Source: CBDBBY01 sp965205055 | Lineage (GTDB): Bacteria > Pseudomonadota > Alphaproteobacteria > Rhodobacterales > Rhodobacteraceae | Assembly: GCA_965205055.1 (NCBI GenBank) | Contig: OZ242030.1 | Coordinates: 4,588,001 to 4,652,000, forward strand | Length of the DNA stretch: 64,000 bases | Direction of reading: 5' to 3' | In this document: positions 43,662-52,353 of the stretch, one piece after another | Layout: each line of letters starts with the position of its first letter | Numbering within the stretch: the stretch's first letter is position 1 | The notes under the pieces: model-generated | Database searches by the model: none | The model's input: only the letters and a program-made list of their open reading frames with translations | What the model was told of the DNA's origin: nothing | Translations under genes and position numbers: made by a program

Positions 43662-44012
43662 TGTCGTCTGGCGGCCGGTTCTTCAATATCGTTGATCTGG
43701 CGGACCGTCTCGACGCGGAGGCCAAGGTGGACCGCTAGGGACGGATGGCGGGCGCGCGCTCCCGCTTGGACTGCTTTGTTCTGGACGAACTGCCCTGCCG
43801 TTCCCTCTGAGCGGCGGACGGTGGTTGTTCCATCTTGTCGGCACGCTCTACGAGCGCACGTCGGTCGTGGCGGCGACGAACCTCGCGTTCGGCGATTGGC
43901 CGAGCGTGTTCGGCGACGCGAAGATGACGGCGGCCTTGCTCGACCGGCCCGGCACTATTGCGAGATCGTCGAGACCGGCAACGAAAGCTGGCGGTTCAAA
44001 AACGGATCGTAG
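43662..44012 (+). pseudogene. istB (IS21 helper ATPase) remnant
   Basis: Three reading frames together give the C-terminal half of IstB: GGRFFNIVDLADRLDAEAK up to a TAG at 43736, then RSRLDCFVLDELPC (Walker B region), then in another frame FHLVGTLYERTSVVAATNLA and FGDWPSVFGDAKMTAALLDR, then in a third frame HYCEIVETGNESWRFKNGS ending at TAG 44010-44012. There are at least two frameshifts and two stops. No istA is present. It marks the right border of the 32-43.5 kb island. Confidence 0.85.
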
Positions 44013-44457
44013 GCTGATCGGCGGGCCTACCGCCCGAAACAGCGTCCCTGCTTCAAACCCGCCCGAAAGCTCTCTTCCGGTTCTGCTCACCCCGAAAAAC
44101 CACTTTTCGCCGGGGGCGCATTTGGGTGCCTGAAAGGGGCATGACTGGATGTCCATTTCCATTGACAAAAACGGCACTACGCGCTCCCTTCGAAAACGAC
44201 GCCGGGCATGGACCGCATCTGCCGGACCTTGGGCCTGCCGCTGTCCCGAACGCCGTGCTGGATCGAATGAGGCTGCCGGGAGCAGCCTGAAACACAGCAA
44301 GATGTAGTGTCTAAAATTTAAGCGCAAACACGTAAAAACAAGTGTTTAGCGAAAAAAATGTCGAAGTCAGGATATCCGATTTAGCATAGACAAGCCCTAA
44401 TCCGGCGACAATAATTGATTACGTTGTTTTTGCCACATAGATTGAACGGGACATGTG
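44013..44457. other. IS21 tail debris and A/T-rich spacer
   Basis: The first ~150 bases (around CACCCCGAAAAACCAC, 44088-44103) probably derive from the sequence between istB and the right end of an IS21 element. The last ~150 bases are A/T-rich with a 6-bp inverted repeat AAACAC/GTGTTT near 44324-44345 and may hold the toxin-antitoxin promoter. No gene is seen. Confidence 0.45.
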
Positions 44458-44688
44458 ATGATTCGAGAGGCAAACGTGGCAGGCAATACTATCGCCAAAC
44501 TTGGGGAAAATGTGGATCCTTGCTTGCGCCCACGGGCGAAAAGAACCAGCCGTGCAGCGGAGGGAGAAGCGCGAACCAACTTGCGTGAAGCGGTCGATGG
44601 TGAATCCAAGCCAAAGAACTTGGCGCAAATCATTGAGGATTGCGTTGCCCCCCTCGGAGGCGTGGAGCTTGAACTACCGCCTCGCTAA
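44458..44688 (+). CDS. FitA/VapB-like antitoxin, atypical N-terminus
   Basis: A 76-residue protein before a PIN toxin gene. The C-terminal part RAAEGEARTNLREAVDGES and NLAQIIEDCVAPLGGVELEL match FitA-type antitoxins (toxin-binding tail). The N-terminus MIREANVAGNTIAKLGENVD does not show the usual ribbon-helix-helix start (a beta strand followed by LKxRAxxxGRS), so DNA binding may be altered or lost. It is separated from the toxin start by 28 bp; many such pairs overlap. Confidence 0.6.
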   Translation: MIREANVAGNTIAKLGENVDPCLRPRAKRTSRAAEGEARTNLREAVDGESKPKNLAQIIEDCVAPLGGVELELPPR

Positions 44689-44716
44689 TCTGTGGATTTC
44701 GGTTTAGACATCATCC

Positions 44717-45148
44717 ATGTACATTCTCGACACCAATGTTGTGTCTGAATTGATGCTTCCCAATCCAAATCGAGCAGTCAGAGCTTGGGCATCAAGCCAA
44801 GAACTGACGAGCCTGTATCTGACCTCCATCAACGAGGCTGAGATGCGCTACGGCTATGAGATCAAGCCATTGGGCAAAGCGCGGGAACGTCTGGGTGAAT
44901 CCGTTGAGCGTGTTTTGCAGATCGGCTTCGCCAATCGAATCTTGCCATTCGATAGCGCCGCGGCGGGAGTTTATGCGAAGCTTGCCGCCGCCCGGAAAGC
45001 CGTCGGCCGGCCGGTCAAGCGGTTCGACGACCTGATAGCGGCAGTCGCGTTGGCGCATGATATGTCAATCGCCACGCGGAATACCCAAGACTTTGAAAAC
45101 GCAGGGCTGCGTCTTGTCAATCCGTGGAATGGCGCACATGTTCGTTGA
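44717..45148 (+). CDS. PIN-domain toxin (FitB/VapC type ribonuclease)
   Basis: A 143-residue PIN-domain protein. Acidic active-site residues are in YILDTNVVSELM (Asp5), SINEAEMRYGYEI (Glu), KRFDDLIAAVALAHD (Asp) and ATRNTQDFENAGL (Asp). Family length and the closing LVNPW are typical of FitB. The catalytic set looks complete, so the toxin may be active. It pairs with the upstream antitoxin. Confidence 0.85.
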   Translation: MYILDTNVVSELMLPNPNRAVRAWASSQELTSLYLTSINEAEMRYGYEIKPLGKARERLGESVERVLQIGFANRILPFDSAAAGVYAKLAAARKAVGRPVKRFDDLIAAVALAHDMSIATRNTQDFENAGLRLVNPWNGAHVR

Positions 45149-45177
45149 TTTTCGAAGATTGAATCGCCCCTGCTCGC

Positions 45178-45430
45178 TCAACCAGGAATCCGTTGAGCCC
45201 GCGCCCGTTCGAAGAGGTCGACGCCCATCTGCAGGAGCAGGTCTCCGCAATCGAGCGGAACCCAATTCTCGATGATTTTCGAATTCTGGCAGCGATAGAA
45301 ATCCATGACCCTCAGCGCCAGCTTCCGGCCTGTCGCGGGGACGCCGAGGCAAGGCCCGGCGTGGGTCATGGTCATGAAGGCCGACCGGATACCGCGGCAT
45401 ATGCGCCGTCTCCTATTCTGCAGTAGCGGT
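45178..45430 (-). pseudogene. Fragment duplicated from the SnoaL-like gene at 54646
   Basis: The minus strand encodes GVPATGRKLALRVMDFYRCQ and SKIIENWVPLDCGDLLLQMG, nearly identical to the last ~80 residues of the intact gene at 54646-55665. Nucleotide similarity is high from about 45173 to 45440 against 54649 to 54915 and stops sharply. One base is missing just before the conserved MTMTHAG (near 45377), shifting the frame, and there is no N-terminal half. It is a non-functional copy. Confidence 0.85.
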
Positions 45431-45604
45431 CTCCTCGCAGGCGGTCCGGATCCAAGGCGCCCCGTTGTTGCTACCGGGTTAAAACTCCCCAATAGCGCCG
45501 AAGTAACATTTCCCGGTCCGGTGGCCGCGAATTCGTTCGGGAAATCACTGTAGGATGCTTGCTGGCAGCGTTGAGAGGCAACTCCGCATGGCCGCTTCAA
45601 GCGA

Positions 45605-47260
45605 TCAGCCCAGCGGCAGTGAAATTACACTTCCAGCCAAGGGATGCTTCTCCAGGAGATCATTTGACACTCGAATCCGGGCCGACGCGACAATCAGTCG
45701 TTTCGGGTCATTGCCCAAGCACAGGCAGGACGTGGGGCGAGGGAACGGTACGGTGACTTCATTCAGGAGAACGCCATCCGGAGAGTATTTCCTAAGGCTC
45801 CAGCCGTCCCACATGGCAATCCAAAGATTTCCTTCGTCGTCGACGTCCATGCCATCTGGACTCCCGACGCAATTCTCGTCCATTTCGACAAGCGTTCGTC
45901 GATTTGAAATTTCACCGCCTGCCTCGTCGAAATCGTAGGCGTAAACCAAACGGTCAGCGGTATCGATAAGGTACATAGTGCGGTTGTCACAGGACCAGCC
46001 CATCCCGTTGGGCAACGTCAGATTGGTTTCAAAGGTGCGGGTCGTTCCATCCTCGTCCACCCGGTAAAGCGAACCGGCGCCAATTTCGAGATTGAACGCA
46101 GTCGAACCGATCCAGAACCGCCCCTTGCTGTCGCACTTGCCATCGTTGAATCGGTTTGTGGGAATGTGGGCTTCCGGATCGCTCAGAGTTCGCAATGTTC
46201 GTCCGGATGAATGCTCGATGAGTCTAATCCCGGACGAACTGGCTACCAAAAGTCCGTTCTCGGTGTCGTTGATGGCGGTGACCATCTCTTCCTGAGGGAA
46301 TCTGGTCAATTCGTTCGAGTTGAGATTCAGGGAGAAGATGCAGGGTCGGCAAATATCGACCCAATGGATCGACTGGCCGTCGCGGCCCAATGCCAATCCC
46401 TCGCCGATGAGGTTCCGAACGTCTGCCATCACCTCGTATCGCGGTCGCGGCAGGTTCGCGGGCATGGGTGCGCTCGATACCGGTCTTGGAGATCCTCCGG
46501 CCTTCAGCGAAGCCAAGCGTGTTGCTTCAATGACCGCCGGTCCAAGCATGTGCAATGCTTCGCGGTCCAATCTCAGCGAAGAACCGCTAAGGCCGATTGC
46601 CGCCACTGTAATTCCTCTGTGATCGACGATTGGAGCAGCCACGCCGGAAACTCCGTCCACGTCCTCGTCAAGATCGATCGCGTAGCCGCGTGCGTTCGCG
46701 AGGTCGAGGTGGCGGTTGAGGTCGGACAGGTCGCCATATCGCCCGCTGGACAATATTTCCGCTTGGTCGGACTCCTGAAGCGACATCCGTTCGCCATGCG
46801 ACAGACCTGAAACCAGGGCTTTTCCGATCGCGCTGTGCCACTTGGAAACGCGCTGCCCCACGCGGGATTGCTCTCTGAGGTGGTGGCTGCTTTGAAGCTC
46901 GTCGATATAGACGCCGCCTTCGGGCGTCATGATCGCAAGCGATATCGTTTCGCCAGTCCGGGCATGCAATTTCTGCATTTCCGTGATCGCGGATCCGCGA
47001 AGATCGAAGTCTTGCCACACCTGCCGCGACAGCTCGAAAAGACGCATGCCCAATCGATAGGTGTTGTCGTTCGTATCGAACCGAATCAATCCGTGGTCGG
47101 CCAACGTAGCCAACAGCCGGTGCGCCGTCGGCTTCGTCATCCCCAAGCCGGCCATAACCTGCCGCAAGGTCTGGGGCGACGAGGATGATCCCAAATAATC
47201 TAGCACCTTCAAACCTTTGGCAAGTGTAGCTGACCGGGCTTTGGTCGATGTTTCGGTCAT
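45605..47260 (-). CDS. IclR-type regulator fused to an SMP-30/gluconolactonase domain
   Basis: A 551-residue two-part protein. Residues ~8-255 are a full IclR regulator: winged HTH (TLRQVMAGLGMTKPTAHRLL) plus ligand-binding domain (WHSAIGKALVSGL; GVSGVAAPIVDHRGITVAAI). Residues ~280-551 are an SMP-30/regucalcin-like beta-propeller that keeps the three metal ligands: Glu in LIGEGLALG, Asn in LPNGMGWSCD and Asp in GSPDGMDVDDEGNLWIAMW. The propeller may therefore bind or even hydrolyse a sugar lactone and pass the signal to the HTH. It is divergent from the SDR-enolase-TRAP operon. Confidence 0.88.
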   Translation of the reverse strand: MTETSTKARSATLAKGLKVLDYLGSSSSPQTLRQVMAGLGMTKPTAHRLLATLADHGLIRFDTNDNTYRLGMRLFELSRQVWQDFDLRGSAITEMQKLHARTGETISLAIMTPEGGVYIDELQSSHHLREQSRVGQRVSKWHSAIGKALVSGLSHGERMSLQESDQAEILSSGRYGDLSDLNRHLDLANARGYAIDLDEDVDGVSGVAAPIVDHRGITVAAIGLSGSSLRLDREALHMLGPAVIEATRLASLKAGGSPRPVSSAPMPANLPRPRYEVMADVRNLIGEGLALGRDGQSIHWVDICRPCIFSLNLNSNELTRFPQEEMVTAINDTENGLLVASSSGIRLIEHSSGRTLRTLSDPEAHIPTNRFNDGKCDSKGRFWIGSTAFNLEIGAGSLYRVDEDGTTRTFETNLTLPNGMGWSCDNRTMYLIDTADRLVYAYDFDEAGGEISNRRTLVEMDENCVGSPDGMDVDDEGNLWIAMWDGWSLRKYSPDGVLLNEVTVPFPRPTSCLCLGNDPKRLIVASARIRVSNDLLEKHPLAGSVISLPLG

Positions 47261-47280
47261 TGTTCATCCACGCAGAGCAA

Positions 47281-47309
47281 TTGACAGGCAGATGCCGCAA
47301 ATGTAGATG
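47281..47309 (+). promoter_or_regulatory. Candidate promoter of the SDR-enolase-TRAP operon
   Basis: TTGACA at 47281-47286 is a perfect -35 match; 17 bp later is TAGATG at 47304-47309, a weak -10 preceded by TG (extended -10). The 17-bp palindrome begins 10 bp downstream, where a repressor would block initiation. Confidence 0.45.
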
Positions 47310-47319
47310 TAAACGAAAT

Positions 47320-47336
47320 ATCTTGATAATCAAGAT
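47320..47336. promoter_or_regulatory. Perfect palindrome, probable IclR operator
   Basis: ATCTTGATAATCAAGAT is an 8-bp perfect inverted repeat around a single central A, in the 100-bp gap between the IclR-SMP-30 gene and the SDR it diverges from. IclR regulators bind short palindromes in such gaps, so this is the likely binding site for the fusion protein. Confidence 0.65.
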
Positions 47337-47360
47337 GCTATCTCGAATAATGAGACGAAC

Positions 47361-48095
47361 ATGAACTTGGCCTTGGGTGGGAAGCTTGCTGTCGTGACAG
47401 GCGCGGCCCGCGGAATTGGCGCTTCGATCGCGGCGGGATTTGTCGAGGAGGGCGCCAGAGTCCTGCTGGTGGATCTGAACGATATTGTTCGAGAAGTGGC
47501 GGCAAAAATCGGCGGCGAAAGCCTCGTCATCGATCTTGCTGAGTCCGGAGCCGCGCAACAAGTCGCCGATGCGTCCGAAAAGCTCGGCGGCGCGGATGTC
47601 CTGATCAACAATGCAGGAATCTCCCGACCTGCCCCCTTGCCGGAAACAACCGATGAAGATTGGTCCGCGGTAATGAACGTGAACTTGAGCGTGGCGTTCC
47701 GGCTGACTCGCGCGCTTTGGACGCAATTGTCGTTCCGCGGCGGCTCGGTTGTGAATCTGGCCTCGTTTGCATCCAAGCGTTCAACGCTGTTCGGCAACAA
47801 CAGTTCTTATGTCGCTGCCAAGCATGGAATCGCCGGACTGACCCGCGCAGCCGCTTTCGAGGGCGCAACCCAGGGAATTCGAGTGAACGCCATTGCCCCC
47901 GGAGTTGTGGATACCGACCTCATTCGATCCGTCCACGACGCCGAAGCCCGCGCAAAGATTATGGGCTTCATCCCGCAGAATCGCTTCGCTGAACCTTCCG
48001 AAATTGCCGACCTCGCCCTGTTCCTGGCTTCGAAGCGTGCCGCTCACATTTGCGGCGAGGTCATCAATATCAACGGCGGTCTGTGCATGGATTGA
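47361..48095 (+). CDS. Short-chain dehydrogenase/reductase (sugar-type)
   Basis: A 244-residue SDR. Cofactor loop TGAARGIGASIA, NNAG motif INNAGISRP, catalytic Tyr/Lys in NNSSYVAAKHGIAGL and the PG motif IAPGVVDTDL are all intact. It resembles sugar or polyol dehydrogenases. It is the first gene after the candidate operator; its stop overlaps the enolase-type gene start (TGATG). Confidence 0.87.
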   Translation: MNLALGGKLAVVTGAARGIGASIAAGFVEEGARVLLVDLNDIVREVAAKIGGESLVIDLAESGAAQQVADASEKLGGADVLINNAGISRPAPLPETTDEDWSAVMNVNLSVAFRLTRALWTQLSFRGGSVVNLASFASKRSTLFGNNSSYVAAKHGIAGLTRAAAFEGATQGIRVNAIAPGVVDTDLIRSVHDAEARAKIMGFIPQNRFAEPSEIADLALFLASKRAAHICGEVININGGLCMD

Positions 48096-49264
48096 TGATG
48101 CGGGGGCCTGCGACCATAACGGATATCCGTCATTGGATCGTCCATGTGCCGCTGACTTCAGCGATTTCGTGGTCGTCCGGGGTGCGGAGCGGCTCGACCC
48201 GCTTGATATGCGAGATAACGACATCGGACGGAACCAAGGGTTACGGGGAAACCATCTGCCTTCTGGATTTCGTTCCGGTTGTATTCGAAAAGCTTGTCGT
48301 TCCGTTGGGATTGGGCCGCAGGATTGCGGATGTCGAGCGGCTGACCCGAGCGGCCGAAGGCGCGGGCTATTACCATCACAAGCGCGCATTGGTCTTCGCC
48401 CTTTCGGCCTTGGAGATGGCCATGTGGGACGCGCGGGGAAAAATCGCGGGCCTCGCGCTGCATGACATGTGGGGCGGCGCCTATCGAGACCGGATCGAAA
48501 TGTGCGCTTACGTCTATATTTCCGACCCGGAAACTGTCGCGAGCATGCTTGCGGAATATCGCGATCAGGGTTTTTCATCCTTCAAGCTGAAGGTCGGACT
48601 TGATCCGGATCAAGACGTCGAATTGGTCCGAACCGCCAGGGAAGTGCTGGGACCGACGGCCAACATCCGCATCGACCCGAACGGAGCTTGGACGCCAAGC
48701 ACCGCGAAGCGAATGATCGAGAAACTTGCGGAATTCGATCTGCAATACATCGAACAGCCTCTGCTCGTGGAGGACATCGCGGGCGCTGCCCGGCTGGCAG
48801 CATCCTCTCCGGTGCCCATCTGCATCGATGAAGGAGCCTATACTCTCCAGGAAACGATGACCGCCATACGGACGGGCGCCGCAGACGTGATCCTGGTCGA
48901 CCCGCACGAAGCGGGCGGGCTATGGCAGTGTCTCAAGACCGGGGCGGTGTGCGAAGCCGCAGGCATCCATGTCGGCATGCATTCAGGCGGCGAATTAGGT
49001 CTGACGCAGGCCGCGTATTTGCATCTGGCGGCTTCCATGCCGAACGCCAAGATTGCTCTGGACACCATCTATCAGCATCACGCCGACGATATCCTGAAGG
49101 AGCGCATCGTGTTCGAGAACGGACATGCGCATGTTCCGACAGGGCCCGGGCTGGGCGTCGAAGTGGATCCTGAAAAACTCGAAACTTGGCGAACTGAATC
49201 AATCAGTTCCGCCTACCTCGACCCCGGCCGACCAGACTGGTTTGCCGAAAAGCCTTCATTCTAA
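48095..49264 (+). CDS. Enolase-superfamily dehydratase (mandelate racemase / muconate lactonizing family)
   Basis: A 389-residue enzyme. N-terminal capping domain, then a TIM barrel with KxK in SSFKLKVGLDPDQ (second strand), metal ligands Asp in NIRIDPNGAWTP, Glu in LQYIEQPLL and the pair in ICIDEGAYTL, and a seventh-strand His in HVGMHSGGELGL. The sixth strand reads VILVDPHEAGG and lacks the Lys of muconate cycloisomerases, so an acid-sugar dehydratase-like function is more likely. The start at 48095 overlaps the SDR stop; a second ATG follows at 48098. Confidence 0.85.
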   Translation: MMRGPATITDIRHWIVHVPLTSAISWSSGVRSGSTRLICEITTSDGTKGYGETICLLDFVPVVFEKLVVPLGLGRRIADVERLTRAAEGAGYYHHKRALVFALSALEMAMWDARGKIAGLALHDMWGGAYRDRIEMCAYVYISDPETVASMLAEYRDQGFSSFKLKVGLDPDQDVELVRTAREVLGPTANIRIDPNGAWTPSTAKRMIEKLAEFDLQYIEQPLLVEDIAGAARLAASSPVPICIDEGAYTLQETMTAIRTGAADVILVDPHEAGGLWQCLKTGAVCEAAGIHVGMHSGGELGLTQAAYLHLAASMPNAKIALDTIYQHHADDILKERIVFENGHAHVPTGPGLGVEVDPEKLETWRTESISSAYLDPGRPDWFAEKPSF

Positions 49265-49283
49265 ACAACCAAGGAGAAGAGGA

Positions 49284-50261
49284 ATGAAAACAGTAGTACT
49301 AGGCGCCGTATTGGCTGTTTCCGCGATGATGGCGACGTCCGCGATTGCGCAAACCAAACTCGTTGTCGCGGGATCTGAAGCCGTCGATTCGTTGATTGAT
49401 CGCATGTCGGTCAAATTCGCGGAAGCGCTTGAGGCCAGAGGCGGCCATGCGTTCGACGTGAATTTGATCCGCGGGCAATCGCTTGGAAACGCCCAGCAAG
49501 TCATGGAACAGCATCAGGCGGGATCGGTCGACGTGATGTATTCCCGGCCCGACTGGCTGACTGCCAGCGTTTCCGATTTTCAAGTGATGAGTTGGGGATT
49601 CACGTTCCGCGACCGCGATCACATGACAGCCTTCCTGAACAGCGACATCTTCGGCGAAATGGCGCAAAAAGCAGTTGATGCGATGGGCGTCCGGGTGCTT
49701 TCAGCGGCTGTGGATCAGCCCCGAATCCTTTACACCCGGGAGCCGGTATCCAGCGTGGACGACATTCAGGGCATCAAGATGCGGGTTCCCGGCATCAAAG
49801 CCTACCTGCGCCTCTGGGAAACGGTCGGCACAGTGCCCACTCAGGTCGCTTGGGCCGAAGCCTTTTTGGCTCTCCAGACCGGGGCTGTCGACGGGGCCGA
49901 GGCGGATGCTTCCGGCGCATACAGCCAGAAGTTCCACGTCGCTGCGCCGAACATCACCCTTACCAATCACCTGATGTCGGCGCTGCATATTTCGGTCAAC
50001 GAGGCAAAATGGAACAGCCTCTCCGCCGACGAGCAGGCGATATTGCTGGCAGCGGCGGTGGAGGCCGTGTCTTGGGCATCTGAAACCGCAAGATCTGAAT
50101 CTCAAGCAGTGCTCGATCAGATGGTCGCCGAAGGCGCCACGGTTTCGGAGATCGACAATGCTCCTTTCGCCGCAAAGGCGGGCGAGGCCGTGCCGGATAT
50201 GGAGGCGGAAGGATTGTGGAGCCCCGGACTCTGGCAGCGCATTCGCGATATACAAAGCTAA
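49284..50261 (+). CDS. dctP: TRAP transporter substrate-binding protein
   Basis: 325 residues with a signal peptide (MKTVVLGAVLAVSAMMATSA, ending IAQ). The carboxylate-binding Arg motif is GIKMRVPGIKAYLRLWETVG, followed by VAWAEAFLALQTGAVDGAEA. The start has AAGGAG upstream. With the downstream permeases it imports an organic acid, plausibly the sugar acid handled by the enolase-type enzyme. Confidence 0.88.
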   Translation: MKTVVLGAVLAVSAMMATSAIAQTKLVVAGSEAVDSLIDRMSVKFAEALEARGGHAFDVNLIRGQSLGNAQQVMEQHQAGSVDVMYSRPDWLTASVSDFQVMSWGFTFRDRDHMTAFLNSDIFGEMAQKAVDAMGVRVLSAAVDQPRILYTREPVSSVDDIQGIKMRVPGIKAYLRLWETVGTVPTQVAWAEAFLALQTGAVDGAEADASGAYSQKFHVAAPNITLTNHLMSALHISVNEAKWNSLSADEQAILLAAAVEAVSWASETARSESQAVLDQMVAEGATVSEIDNAPFAAKAGEAVPDMEAEGLWSPGLWQRIRDIQS

Positions 50262-50308
50262 GCGACTTTCAGGGCGGGCCGGTCCCGCCCTGAACGCTCT
50301 CGAAGACA

Positions 50309-50863
50309 ATGCCCATGGAAAGCATGCGGCGAAACGTGCGCATAATGCTTTTCCGCATCGGCCAGATCGAGATGCTGTTGGCCGCCGCGATTCTTGTCGG
50401 CATCGTCCTGATGATTGTCGTCCAAGTCATGCTCAACGCGGGCTTGGGGCGTCCCATTACATGGGAGCAGGAAGCGGGGGCCTACGCGTTGGTTTGGCTG
50501 ACTTTCATCGGGGCATCGATTGCACTGAAATACATGCGGCATGTCACGATCGTGTCCTTCGTCGGCAAGACTCCCGCCCGCGTCCGCAACGCCATCCGAG
50601 CGGCGGTTTTCGGGATCATTCTCTGGACGCTGTACATTCTGATGCGAGAGCTCTCGCCGATCATGACAATTGAAGCCCGTACCACCACGGTTGCTTTGCC
50701 CGTCGATTTTCCTCGATCCTATTTCTTCTCTGTTCCCTTGATGGTCAGTTGCGCATTGATGGCGCTGACGTCGCTTTTGTTCTTGTTCGAGGCTCTCCTC
50801 GGCGTGTTGGGGCACGACGCCGACGAGCCTCTTCTTTCGCCAATCTCCGGCAATTTCTCATGA
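50309..50863 (+). CDS. dctQ: TRAP transporter small permease
   Basis: A 184-residue membrane protein with four hydrophobic segments (for example LLAAAILVGIVLMIVVQVML; FFSVPLMVSCALMALTSLLF) and the family motif EAGAYALVWLTFIGASIALK with YMRHVTI. The ATGA overlap with the large permease shows coupling. Confidence 0.86.
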   Translation: MPMESMRRNVRIMLFRIGQIEMLLAAAILVGIVLMIVVQVMLNAGLGRPITWEQEAGAYALVWLTFIGASIALKYMRHVTIVSFVGKTPARVRNAIRAAVFGIILWTLYILMRELSPIMTIEARTTTVALPVDFPRSYFFSVPLMVSCALMALTSLLFLFEALLGVLGHDADEPLLSPISGNFS

Positions 50864-52143
50864 TTTGGCTTCTGCTGCTCATTCTGGCAGTGATGGTATT
50901 GTTCGAAATGCCGATCGCGTTTGCGCTGCCGGCATCGACGTTGATGTATTTGATCATTACCGACAGCATCCCGCCGATGCTCGTGGTGCAGCGAGTTGCA
51001 AGCGGTTTGGAAAGTTATGTGCTTTTGGCCATCCCGCTGTTCATCTTTGCGGGAAACCTCTTCAATTCCGCCGGCATCGCCAAGAGAATTTTCGATTTTG
51101 CGGTCGCCTGCGTCGGTCATATCAGGGGAAGCCTCGGCCACGTCAACATCGTCGCCAGCGTGATCTTTTCGGGAATGTCCGGAATAGCCCAAGCAGATGC
51201 CGCCGGCCTCGGCGCCGTCGAAGTGCGAGAGATGAAACGGCACGGCTTCTCCCCTGAGTTCAGCGCCGCCATCACGGCGGTGTCCTCCATCATCGGACCG
51301 ATCATTCCGCCGTCAGGCATCATGATCATCTACGCGGTGCTTGCCAATGTCTCGGTTCCGGACCTGTTTCTGGCGGGCATCGTGCCCGGAGTGCTGATGT
51401 CGTTCTTTCTGATGGCGGTCGTATACTGGCTTGCCAAGACCGGTCGCATCGTTGCTCCTCTCGTCCCGCGCAAAACGCCGATGGAAATAGGGAGGGTGTT
51501 TTGGCGGGCGCTGCCCGCCTTGGCGGCGCCGGTTTTCTTGATTGCCGGCATTCTGTCCGGCTTCGCGACGCCGACCCAGCTCGGGGCTTTGACGGTCGTC
51601 TACGCCATCTTTCTGGGCTTCGCGACGCGAGACCTTACTCTTGAACATCTTTGGAATTCGATCAAGGACACGGTCACAACTTGCGGAGTCCTGGTCTTCA
51701 TCATCGCAGCGGCAACGCCGTTCAGCGCGATCCTTGCCTTCGAGGGAGTGCCGCAAATGATGGCTGACTTCTTGCTGTCCATCAGCGAGAACCCGCTTGT
51801 CGTTCTGCTGATCGTGAACATCGCGCTGCTGATTTTTGGCATGGTAATGGACACGACCGCAATTCTGCTGGTGGCGGTGCCGGTGCTGGTGCCGGTCATG
51901 AAGACCCTCGGAATCGATCCGGTCCATTTCGGCTTGATAATGGTTGTCAATCTTTTGATCGGCACGCTGACGCCACCGTTCGGCATCCTGCTGTTCGTCA
52001 TGACGGAAGTGGCCAAAGTCGAATACAAGCCGCTCCTCCGTGCGACCGTGCCTTTCTATCTCCCACTCTTGATCTTTTTGGTCGTCATCACCTACTGGCC
52101 TGAACTTTCATTGAGCTTGCCGGACTATGTGTTCAATCGATAG
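50860..52143 (+). CDS. dctM: TRAP transporter large permease
   Basis: A 427-residue permease with about 12 membrane segments, beginning MIWLLLLILAVMVLFEMPIA. Family blocks are IPLFIFAGNLFNSAGIAKRI, GMSGIAQADAAGLGAVEVRE and SSIIGPIIPPSGIMIIYAVL, with LLIGTLTPPFGILLFVMTEV near the end. The start lies within the small-permease stop. It completes the second TRAP set of the window. Confidence 0.88.
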   Translation: MIWLLLLILAVMVLFEMPIAFALPASTLMYLIITDSIPPMLVVQRVASGLESYVLLAIPLFIFAGNLFNSAGIAKRIFDFAVACVGHIRGSLGHVNIVASVIFSGMSGIAQADAAGLGAVEVREMKRHGFSPEFSAAITAVSSIIGPIIPPSGIMIIYAVLANVSVPDLFLAGIVPGVLMSFFLMAVVYWLAKTGRIVAPLVPRKTPMEIGRVFWRALPALAAPVFLIAGILSGFATPTQLGALTVVYAIFLGFATRDLTLEHLWNSIKDTVTTCGVLVFIIAAATPFSAILAFEGVPQMMADFLLSISENPLVVLLIVNIALLIFGMVMDTTAILLVAVPVLVPVMKTLGIDPVHFGLIMVVNLLIGTLTPPFGILLFVMTEVAKVEYKPLLRATVPFYLPLLIFLVVITYWPELSLSLPDYVFNR

Positions 52144-52353
52144 CGATTCATCGACAGCGGAAGCCCTGCCCAGCGGTTCTTCTCTCAGGTATCGCACGGC
52201 CCGGTCAAATGGGCGGGCGACGCGGCATGGGTCCGAAACCGCATCGCGAATAGGTTCCGGAACAGGTCCGCGCCTGTCCGGAGATCACGGCAGGAAAGGT
52301 GCGATTCGCTTGCGGAGCGTCTTGTTCGCGCGAGCCGTGTTGAAATTTTCCTT

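Noticed and set aside
44085..44135. A sequence with GGGTGC-like and GGGGTGAG-like pieces that looked like another small-element copy.
   Set aside because: It directly follows the istB remnant and is better explained as the tail of an IS21 element.
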